Assembly (NCBI GenBank): GCA_020860885.1
Contig: JAJBTS010000154.1
Coordinates: 1-21,425 of the forward strand
Direction: 5' to 3'
Length of the DNA: 21,425 nucleotides
Origin: Bacteroidales bacterium
GTDB taxonomy: Bacteria; Bacteroidota; Bacteroidia; Bacteroidales; Azobacteroidaceae
Part shown: positions 14,750-21,425 of the stretch, in pieces
Numbering within the stretch: the stretch's first letter is position 1
How the letters are laid out: every line of letters starts with the position of its first letter
The notes under the pieces: model-generated
What the model saw: the letters and a program-made list of their open reading frames with translations, nothing else
The model's database searches: none
What the model was told of the DNA's origin: nothing
Position numbers and translations under genes: made by a program

Positions 14750-15613
14750 ATGCAATGGCAGGGAAGACGAGGTAGCTCGAATGTGGAAGACCGCAGAAGT
14801 CAGGGTGGAAGCTTTACGGGGAGAGGTACCCGCGTAGGTTGCGGAAGTACTATCGGAGTTCTCATTCTGGCAATAATTTACTGGGCGTTAGGAGGTAATC
14901 CTCTTCAACTGATTGGAGAGCTGGAAGGCGATCCTTCCGTTGATCAGTCGTATACACAGTCGTATGTTCCTTCAGCTACGGAAGATTCTTTGGCCCGGTT
15001 CGTTTCCGTCGTTTTAGCGGATACGGAAGACGTATGGACTTCCATCTTTGAGTCTAGAGGTCTGCAATACCGCAAACCTTCCTTAGTCCTTTTTTCAGGA
15101 TTTACACAATCGGCCTGCGGCACTGCTCAAAGTGCTACCGGCCCTTTTTATTGCCAGTTGGATGAGAAAATATATGTGGATCTTTCCTTTTTCAATGAGA
15201 TGGCGACACGCTTTCGTGCCGGAGGCGACTTTGCTTATGCTTATGTTATAGCTCACGAAGTAGGACATCATGTGCAAAAATTATTAGGAACGATCGATCA
15301 GGTAAATGCGCAAATGGCCCGTTCCGGCCAGCGAGCAGCCAATGATTTGTCGGTCCGCCTGGAACTACAGGCTGACTTTTATGCGGGAGTATGGGCAAAT
15401 CATACGCAGAGTATGTTTAATACTTTAGATCCGGGAGATATCGATGAAGCTTTGAACGCCGCTTCGGCTATCGGGGACGATCGTATTCAGGAGCAATCTC
15501 AGGGCTATAGTGTTCCGGATTCCTTTACTCACGGTACGTCGCAACAAAGACACGATTGGTTTTATAAAGGTTATACAACCGGAGATATAAGTCAGGGAAA
15601 TACGTTTGAATGA
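14750..15613 (+). CDS. ypfJ: YpfJ-family neutral zinc metallopeptidase
   Basis: A 287-residue membrane-anchored protein of the Zn_peptidase (PF04228) family. A basic, Gly/Arg-rich N-terminus (MQWQGRRGSS, GGSFTGRGTRVGCGS) precedes one hydrophobic segment at about 33-48. The catalytic domain is expected outside the cytoplasm. The zinc motif HEVGHH is at 169-174, with Glu170 as the catalytic base and a likely third ligand in LELQADFYAG at 204-213. Cys123 and Cys135 could form a disulfide. The C-terminal THGTSQQRHDWFYKGY is a family signature. Length matches the family. The 167 bases before it (14583-14749) are AT-rich with no clear promoter box. The physiological substrate is not known. Confidence 0.92.
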   Translation: MQWQGRRGSSNVEDRRSQGGSFTGRGTRVGCGSTIGVLILAIIYWALGGNPLQLIGELEGDPSVDQSYTQSYVPSATEDSLARFVSVVLADTEDVWTSIFESRGLQYRKPSLVLFSGFTQSACGTAQSATGPFYCQLDEKIYVDLSFFNEMATRFRAGGDFAYAYVIAHEVGHHVQKLLGTIDQVNAQMARSGQRAANDLSVRLELQADFYAGVWANHTQSMFNTLDPGDIDEALNAASAIGDDRIQEQSQGYSVPDSFTHGTSQQRHDWFYKGYTTGDISQGNTFE

Positions 15614-15629
15614 TTCTTAAACACTATTG

Positions 15630-15695
15630 AAAAACTGTCCTCCCAAAGGAACTCAACTTGACTGTTTGGAAGTTCTCCCGGGAAGGACAGTTTTT
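15630..15695. terminator. Bidirectional rho-independent terminator
   Basis: AAAAACTGTCCT (15630-15641) pairs perfectly with AGGACAGTTTTT (15684-15695). Additional pairing is possible inside (GAACT near 15650 with AGTTC near 15671). The stem is flanked by an A-run on the left and a T6 run on the right, so it can end both the rightward metallopeptidase transcript and the leftward purL transcript, although purL ends about 70 bases to its right. Confidence 0.8.
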
Positions 15696-15740
15696 TCAGA
15701 GAAAAGATAAAATTGAATTTTTGATAACTTCTTTTCTACT

Positions 15741-15778
15741 GTTGACTGTTAACTGTTAACTGAATTACTGTTCACTGT
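15741..15778. repeat. Second cluster of the CTGTTAACTG/CTGTTCACTG short repeat
   Basis: CTGTTAA occurs twice in tandem at 15746-15762, ending in a further CTG, and CTGTTCACTG stands at 15768-15777. The last is the exact reverse complement of CAGTGAACAG at 171-180, about 15.6 kb away. The repeat overlaps the final codons and the stop of purL, so the last five residues (NSEQ and the preceding Leu) are encoded within it. Confidence 0.5.
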
Positions 15779-18700
15779 TTAATTGTTTTTGTATCCATTT
15801 TCTGGCGTTTACGAAAGCTTCTATCCACGGGCTCACTTCATCTTTTTTGCGGTTTAAAGGATAGTGTCCGCATTGCCAGGGGAAAAGAGACCTCTCCAAA
15901 TGTGGCATAATAGCCAGATGGCGGCCGTCGTCCGAACAGATAGCGGCTGTGGAATAATCCGAACCGTTAGGATTACCCGGATACCCATCGTAAATGTATT
16001 TAGCAACAATATGGTATTCCTTTTCTTCTAAAGGAAGATGGAAACGGCCTTCACCGTGAGCAACCCAGATCCCGATCTTGTTTCCTGCAAGAGAGTTAAA
16101 CATAACCGATTTATTTTCAGGAATTTTTACCGAAACAAATTCAGATTCGAATTTATGGGAATCGTTATGTAACATAATGGATCTTTCTTTGTGAGTAGGA
16201 TTGATCAGGTTTAGTTCAACCATTAACTGACAACCGTTGCATACCCCCAAGCTTAAAGTGTCGGGCCGTGCATAGAAATTGGCCAGGGCTTGTTTGGATT
16301 TTTCGTTGTATTTGAAAGCGCCGGCCCATCCTTTAGCAGACCCAAGAACATCGGAGTTAGAGAACCCGCCGCAGAAAACGATCATATTTATATCTTCCAG
16401 GGTTTCCCGCCCGGAGGCTAGATCCGTCATGTGAACATCTTTAACGTCGAATCCGGCAAGGAATAAAGCGTAAGCCATTTCCCGTTCACCGTTGGTGCCT
16501 TTTTCTCGGATAATAGCTGCTTTTATACCCGATTTACTCTTCCTGTCGGCGGTAAGTCCGTATTGGGCAAGAGTACCTGTAAAAGACTTATTGAATTTAT
16601 AAAGAAGAGGTTGTTGCTTGTAGTTTTCGAACCTTTCTTTAGCCAGTACATCACCCGATTGTTTTCTGTCTAACAGATAAGAGGAAGTGTACCATACATC
16701 CCGTAAATGATCGATGCCAAAATGGTATTGGATGCCTTCTTTGGATACCAATATATGACGTTCTTTGGAAAGACTTGCAATCTGAGCGAAGCGGATGCCT
16801 TTATCATTCAAATAACTTTCAAATTCTTTTTTGTTATCCGTTTGAATGATAATTCCGGGATTTTCACTGAACAGGATTTTTATCAGGTCCGTTTCTTCGA
16901 CAGCATCTAAGTTCACTTCTAATCCTCCTTCTACATTGGCAAAGCACATTTCCAATAAGGCAGTGATCATACCTCCGGCAGAAATATCATGACCGGCTAA
17001 CAGGAGACCTTGTTCAATCAGATCCTGAACGGCATTGAACGCCTGTTTGAAATATTCCGTATTTTTTACGGTAGGAACTTCATTACCCACGGCATTCAGT
17101 GATTGAGCAAAAGCAGATCCTCCCAATTTCAGTGCATCGGAAGAGAAGTCAATATAATACAGGGCAGAATTGTATTTATTTACCAGTACGGGGGAAACAA
17201 TTTTTCTAATATCAGAAACTTCACCTGCGGCAGAGATAATAACAGTGCCCGGAGAATAAACTTTGTCCTGTCCGTATTTCTGCGTCATAGACAACGAGTC
17301 TTTTCCGGTAGGTATATTGATACCCAGGTCGCATGCGAAAGCAGAACAAGCTTCTACTGCTTTATACAGACGGGCATCTTCACCTGCATTTTTGCTGGGC
17401 CACATCCAGTTGGCGCTTAAAGAAACGCTCTGTAATTTTTCTTTCAGAGGAGCAAAAACGATGTTTGTCAGCGATTCGGCAATAGCCATTACGGATCCGG
17501 CTTCGGAATCTACCAGTGCAACCTGCGGAGCGTGTCCGATGGAAGTGGCAATCCCGGCTTTTCCTCTGTAATCAAGCGCTACAGCACCTAAATCGCTTAA
17601 AGGCAATTGAATTTCACCCTGGCATTGTTGACGGGCAACTTTTCCGGTAACCGAGCGGTCTACTTTGTTTGTGAGCCAGTCTTTACAAGCTATAGCTTCC
17701 AATTGTAAAACATCCTCCAGATATTCATGAAGGTTCTTTATGTTGTATTCCGGAGCTTTATATTCTTCTTTTAGAGAAGAGTCTTTCATTATTGTACGGG
17801 GAGGTTTTCCGAAGAAATCGCACAATTGCATATTCAAAGGCTTTTGTCCGTCGTTTTGTTCGAATACAAACTGCATATCTCCGGTAGTTTCACCTACTAC
17901 ATACATAGGAGAGCGTTCGCGTTGGGCAATTGTATGAACTCTTTCTATATCCTCTTCTTTCAATACCATCCCCATTCTTTCCTGACTTTCATTTCCGATA
18001 ATTTCTTTGGCCGAAAGGGTAGGGTCTCCTACGGGTAGATTGCACATATTGATTTTCCCTCCTGTAGTTTCTACGAGTTCGGAGAGGCAGTTTAAGTGGC
18101 CTCCCGCACCGTGGTCGTGTATAGAAACAATAGGATTATCGTTCGATTCCGATAAAGTACGTATTACATTGGCCGCTCTTTTTTGCATTTCAGGATTGGC
18201 CCGCTGAACGGCATTTAATTCAATGCCGCTGGCATATTCTCCTGTATCGACAGAAGATACTGCGCCTCCACCCATACCAATCCGATAGTTGTCGCCACCC
18301 AGTATAACTACTTTTTCGCCGGCTTCCACAGTGCCTTTCAGAGCATCTTCTTTTTTTGCATAACCTACTCCTCCGGCTAACATAATTACTTTGTCGTAAG
18401 CGAATTGCTTATTGTTTTCTGCATGTTCAAAGGTAAGGACAGATCCGCAGATAAGAGGCTGACCAAACTTATTTCCAAAGTCAGAAGCGCCGTTTGAAGC
18501 TTTGATCAGTATCTGTTCCGGAGTCTGATACAACCATTTTCTGGGAGGCATAGCGTCTTCCCAGCTACGGCCGTATTCTGTGCGGGGATAAGCCGTCATA
18601 TATACGGCGGTTCCTGCAATAGGTAAAGATGCTTTACCTCCTCCGAGGCGATCCCGTATTTCTCCTCCGGTACCGGTAGAGGCACCATTAAAGGGCTCTA

Positions 18701-19463
18701 CTGTAGTCGGGAAATTATGTGTCTCTGCTTTAAGGGAGATAACTGTTTCAATCTCTTTGGTTTCAAAGAAATCGGGTTTATCTCCGCTCACCGGAGCAAA
18801 TTGCTCCACAACGGGGCCCTGGTTAAAAGCAACATTGTCTTTGTATGCGGAAACCAATTGGTTCGGATTTACTTTGGATGTCTTTTTGATGAGTTGGAAT
18901 AAAGTGGATTCCTGTTCTACTCCATCAATAACAAATATTCCGTTGAATATTTTATGACGGCAGTGTTCCGAGTTAACCTGTGAAAATCCGAAAACTTCAC
19001 TATCCGTAAGTTTCCGTTTTAGTTTTTCACTTACTTCATTCAGATAGTCAATTTCTTCCTGCGATAAGGCAAGTCCTTCCTTTTCATTAAATTCGGCAAT
19101 ATTCTCTACATCCCGGATAGGATCCGGTTGCTTATCAATTGTAAAAACATCTTGCCCTATTCCTTCATAGATGCGTTGCAGCATAGGATCGAAGGACGCA
19201 TTTTTATCCGGAACAATTAAGAACTCTTCTATTCGGGTAATGCCTTCGATACCCATGATTTGGGTAATCTCAACAGCATTCGTACTCCAGGGAGTGACCA
19301 TCTCACGGCGAGGTCCGACAAGAACTGCATCAATCTCTTTCTGACCGACGGGTTCTGCATCACTGAAAAGCCAAATCAACTTATTGATATCTGCTTCACT
19401 CAGTTTCTGAATCGTTTCTACTGCAAGAATAGAATTGGTAAGCGTTTTGAAAAATAAAATCAT
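15765..19463 (-). CDS. purL: Phosphoribosylformylglycinamidine (FGAM) synthase
   Basis: PurL makes FGAM from FGAR, ATP and glutamine, the fourth step of purine synthesis. At 1232 residues this is the large single-chain type with linker, synthase and glutaminase domains joined. The N-terminal part includes SEADINKLIWLFSDAEPV. The synthase core shows GFSQVNSEHCRHKIFNG near 160-176, KAETHNFPTTVEPFNGASTGTGGEIRDRL near 247-275 and SVSLSANWMWP in the second half. The glutaminase end has the nucleophile Cys1075 in SLGVCNGCQ, with His1188 and Glu1190 in MPHLERSLFPW completing the triad. It follows the Na+/Pi transporter by 34 bases in the same direction, with no good TAnnTTTG box between. The last codons run into the short repeat described at 15741. 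Confidence 0.97.
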   Translation of the reverse strand: MILFFKTLTNSILAVETIQKLSEADINKLIWLFSDAEPVGQKEIDAVLVGPRREMVTPWSTNAVEITQIMGIEGITRIEEFLIVPDKNASFDPMLQRIYEGIGQDVFTIDKQPDPIRDVENIAEFNEKEGLALSQEEIDYLNEVSEKLKRKLTDSEVFGFSQVNSEHCRHKIFNGIFVIDGVEQESTLFQLIKKTSKVNPNQLVSAYKDNVAFNQGPVVEQFAPVSGDKPDFFETKEIETVISLKAETHNFPTTVEPFNGASTGTGGEIRDRLGGGKASLPIAGTAVYMTAYPRTEYGRSWEDAMPPRKWLYQTPEQILIKASNGASDFGNKFGQPLICGSVLTFEHAENNKQFAYDKVIMLAGGVGYAKKEDALKGTVEAGEKVVILGGDNYRIGMGGGAVSSVDTGEYASGIELNAVQRANPEMQKRAANVIRTLSESNDNPIVSIHDHGAGGHLNCLSELVETTGGKINMCNLPVGDPTLSAKEIIGNESQERMGMVLKEEDIERVHTIAQRERSPMYVVGETTGDMQFVFEQNDGQKPLNMQLCDFFGKPPRTIMKDSSLKEEYKAPEYNIKNLHEYLEDVLQLEAIACKDWLTNKVDRSVTGKVARQQCQGEIQLPLSDLGAVALDYRGKAGIATSIGHAPQVALVDSEAGSVMAIAESLTNIVFAPLKEKLQSVSLSANWMWPSKNAGEDARLYKAVEACSAFACDLGINIPTGKDSLSMTQKYGQDKVYSPGTVIISAAGEVSDIRKIVSPVLVNKYNSALYYIDFSSDALKLGGSAFAQSLNAVGNEVPTVKNTEYFKQAFNAVQDLIEQGLLLAGHDISAGGMITALLEMCFANVEGGLEVNLDAVEETDLIKILFSENPGIIIQTDNKKEFESYLNDKGIRFAQIASLSKERHILVSKEGIQYHFGIDHLRDVWYTSSYLLDRKQSGDVLAKERFENYKQQPLLYKFNKSFTGTLAQYGLTADRKSKSGIKAAIIREKGTNGEREMAYALFLAGFDVKDVHMTDLASGRETLEDINMIVFCGGFSNSDVLGSAKGWAGAFKYNEKSKQALANFYARPDTLSLGVCNGCQLMVELNLINPTHKERSIMLHNDSHKFESEFVSVKIPENKSVMFNSLAGNKIGIWVAHGEGRFHLPLEEKEYHIVAKYIYDGYPGNPNGSDYSTAAICSDDGRHLAIMPHLERSLFPWQCGHYPLNRKKDEVSPWIEAFVNARKWIQKQLNSEQ

Positions 19464-19497
19464 TGGATTTTTTATAAAGTTTATAAGGATGTTTGAT

Positions 19498-21321
19498 TTA
19501 TTTTATTTTGATTTTAGCACCTTGATTACAAAATGCTTCCACAACATTGACAATAAAGTCGCCCAGTCTCTCACATTCGGTGATATAATCCATATAGAAT
19601 ACTCCCACTTCATAATCGTATTTGTGAGCGTTTACATCTTCTATATTGCGCATTTTTAATTGATTACGCAAAAGGTTGATCTCATTCTCCATATTATAGG
19701 TAGGCAGAGCATCGTCTTCTTTAGGATCATTCATTTTAATCACTTCAATCATATGAAGAAGGGCTTTGTGAGCAAGAGCCAGCATTGTATCTATATTCTG
19801 GTTTAATTCTTCCGGGAAAGTAGATTTTGCTTCGTTCCGCCTTTTAAGAATTCTGGCCAGATTACATAATGAATCCGCTACACTTTCAATCTCTGTATTG
19901 GCACGCAAAATATCACGGATCTCTTCTTTACTGTCCGAACTTAAACGGCCCTCAGATACTTTATTCAGATAGTTTGCAATTTCTATCTCTACACGGTCTG
20001 CTATATTTTCGTATTTCTCTATTCTTCCGTAAAGTTTGATAAAATCATTTTCATTTTTTATGTCCCGGAGTTCTTTTACGAAGTGATACATCTTGTCTGT
20101 GCGTTCGGCAAAAGCTACCAATTCACTTTTGGCTTCAACAATAGAAAGCTCAGCCGTGGAAAGCATAGAAGAAGTGATGTATTTCAACTGGAATTCCTCA
20201 TCCGAATCTTTGTTCGGGATTAATTTGGTACAAATAACTACATACAATTTTACAAACCAGATCATGAGTAATACATTCGTTATATTGAACATTGTATGGA
20301 AAAGGGAAAGGCCGTACGAAACCGATGTTTGTAAAGATAACATCTGTGTTTTCACCGCAGCTTGTGCTGTTGTCAGGTTTGTTGTTCCGGAAGTGACTGC
20401 TTTGAATGTTTCGGGATCGGTTAGTTCCAGATTATTCAGAAAAGTGGTCAAAGCATACGGATCACCCGGGCCTATTTTATTAACGATGTTTCCTACCAGA
20501 TTCGTGAATGGATAAAACAGGCATAATACCCAGATAACACCGAATATATTAAACATCAGATGGGCCAGAGCAGCTCGGCGTGCAGAAACATTTGCTGACA
20601 ATGCGGCTAAGTTAGCGGTTACGGTGGTTCCGATATTCTCGCCCAATACCATAGCACATGCAATTTCAAAAGAAATCCATCCCTGGCTACACATAATTAA
20701 AGTGATAGCAACGGTTGCACTGGACGACTGGACAATGACTGTTAATATACTTCCGATTAGTAAGAACAGTAAGATGGACCCAAATCCCATATCGGTATAT
20801 TGGCGTAGAAAAGCCAGCATCTCAGGATTGCTTTGCAGGTCAGGAACGCTGCCTTTTAAGAAATCGAGCCCCATAAAAAGGAGTGCGAATCCGATTATAA
20901 ACTCCCCCCATGATTTTCTCTTACTTTTGGAGGAGAAAATAAGCGGTAAAGAAAGGCCGATCAACGGTAAAGACAAGACACTAATGTCGAACTTAAAGCC
21001 TAAAATAGAAATAATCCATGCAGTGACAGTGGTTCCAACGTTGGCTCCCATGATAACACTGATGGATTGGGCAAGAGAAAGTAGACCGGCATTTACAAAA
21101 CTGACTACCATTACGGTAGTTGCAGAGGATGATTGGATGAGTGCGGTGATTAAAACTCCGGTGAGAACTCCGGTAACCCGGTTGGTGGTCATTGCGGAAA
21201 GAATATTGCGAAGCTTATCTCCTGCAACTTTCTGTAGCCCTTCACTCATGATTTTCATTCCGTAAAGGAACATTCCCAAAGACCCCACCAGTTTCAGGAA
21301 ATCAAAGAAAGAATAACTCAT
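19498..21321 (-). CDS. Na+/phosphate cotransporter with PhoU-like C-terminal domain
   Basis: A 607-residue member of the Na/Pi-cotransporter (PF02690, NptA/YjbB-like) family that should couple phosphate movement to Na+. Two homologous transport halves each carry the QSSSA signature, at 63-67 (ALIQSSSATTVMVVSF) and 198-202 (VIVQSSSATVAITLIM). Conserved ENIGTTVTA and GANVGTTVTAW segments are present. Residues from about 410 to the end form a charged helical PhoU-like region. The frame extends 14 codons further to a TTG at 21363, but that TTG is part of the promoter box, and the ATG at 21321 (MSYSFFDFLKLVGSLGMFLYGM) is the family-like start. purL follows it. Confidence 0.93.
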   Translation of the reverse strand: MSYSFFDFLKLVGSLGMFLYGMKIMSEGLQKVAGDKLRNILSAMTTNRVTGVLTGVLITALIQSSSATTVMVVSFVNAGLLSLAQSISVIMGANVGTTVTAWIISILGFKFDISVLSLPLIGLSLPLIFSSKSKRKSWGEFIIGFALLFMGLDFLKGSVPDLQSNPEMLAFLRQYTDMGFGSILLFLLIGSILTVIVQSSSATVAITLIMCSQGWISFEIACAMVLGENIGTTVTANLAALSANVSARRAALAHLMFNIFGVIWVLCLFYPFTNLVGNIVNKIGPGDPYALTTFLNNLELTDPETFKAVTSGTTNLTTAQAAVKTQMLSLQTSVSYGLSLFHTMFNITNVLLMIWFVKLYVVICTKLIPNKDSDEEFQLKYITSSMLSTAELSIVEAKSELVAFAERTDKMYHFVKELRDIKNENDFIKLYGRIEKYENIADRVEIEIANYLNKVSEGRLSSDSKEEIRDILRANTEIESVADSLCNLARILKRRNEAKSTFPEELNQNIDTMLALAHKALLHMIEVIKMNDPKEDDALPTYNMENEINLLRNQLKMRNIEDVNAHKYDYEVGVFYMDYITECERLGDFIVNVVEAFCNQGAKIKIK

Positions 21322-21360
21322 TCGGTTTAGAGTGTTTAATTTGTGATAAATTTTCGCATA

Positions 21361-21368
21361 CAAAAATA
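21361..21368 (-). promoter_or_regulatory. -7 box of the Na+/Pi transporter gene
   Basis: On the minus strand the bases read TATTTTTG, an exact TAnnTTTG match, placed 39 bases before the ATG at 21321. A transcript starting near 21354 would have a leader of about 33 bases. An out-of-frame ATG at 21359 opens a seven-codon frame (MRKFITN), but it probably lies upstream of the start site. No -33 element is evident in the AT-rich flank. Confidence 0.5.
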
Positions 21369-21425
21369 ATAAAAAAAACTATAATTATGAGGAAAAGTAA
21401 ATGTTTTAAGTGTCATAATATTATT

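Noticed and set aside
14653..14752. Lysine-rich open frame on the minus strand ending at a TAA near 14655
   Set aside because: It reads like a protein C-terminus for about 30 codons but has no start codon and would run antisense into the metallopeptidase gene. AT-rich DNA explains the lysines.
15741..15778. CRISPR-like tandem units near the purL end
   Set aside because: The units are 7-10 bases with no regular spacers and no cas genes nearby; they fit a dispersed short repeat.
21322..21363. TTG start of the Na+/Pi transporter
   Set aside because: The TTG is the end of the promoter's TATTTTTG box, so it probably lies upstream of the transcript.

Overview
The window looks like a chromosomal segment from a Bacteroidota species, most likely order Bacteroidales. 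Supporting signs are a complete Bacteroides-type nqrABCDEF operon, single-chain PurL, a serine-type sulfatase of the kind common in glycan-degrading Bacteroidales, PorT-like outer-membrane barrels, and upstream boxes matching the Bacteroidota sigma-factor consensus TAnnTTTG instead of a sigma70 -10/-35 pair. Genus cannot be fixed from the sequence. No rRNA, tRNA, CRISPR array or insertion sequence was seen.

Layout. (1) 1-1930 is accessory: the 5' end of a phage-type replication gene runs off the left edge. Behind it lie three copies of an AAATTTTCSCACGT-like site (two forming a 26-bp palindrome) and a cluster of short dispersed repeats. Next come an unrecognised 293-aa cytosolic protein and a convergent 160-aa four-helix membrane protein whose stop codons overlap. 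(2) 2110-7932 is the sodium-pumping NADH:quinone reductase operon, six genes with gaps of 15 nt or less or overlaps. (3) 8040-12535 is a rightward unit: a DUF2185 protein, two tandem outer-membrane beta-barrel paralogues, a serine-type sulfatase and a broken acyltransferase. A TAnnTTTG box ahead of it sits between two 18-bp inverted repeats. (4) 12578-13445, leftward, holds a frameshifted DUF389 membrane protein and an unlisted 57-aa charged protein. (5) 13671-15613, rightward, holds an EamA-family exporter and a YpfJ-type zinc metallopeptidase ending at a strong, probably bidirectional terminator. (6) 15765-21321, leftward, holds a Na+/phosphate cotransporter with a PhoU-like tail, then purL.

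Working together: Nqr exports Na+ while oxidising NADH, and the Na+/Pi transporter at the other end could use that gradient. The cotransporter lies 34 nt upstream of purL in the same direction, so phosphate uptake and purine synthesis may be co-transcribed. The middle section resembles a cell-surface/glycan unit, now partly decayed.

No clearly new system can be demonstrated from sequence alone. The most interesting leads are the convergent 569-1929 pair beside a phage-like gene, the inverted repeats around a promoter box at 7944-8012, the repeated site at 103-170, and the cluster of three frame lesions plus a nonsense codon between 11.5 and 13.0 kb.
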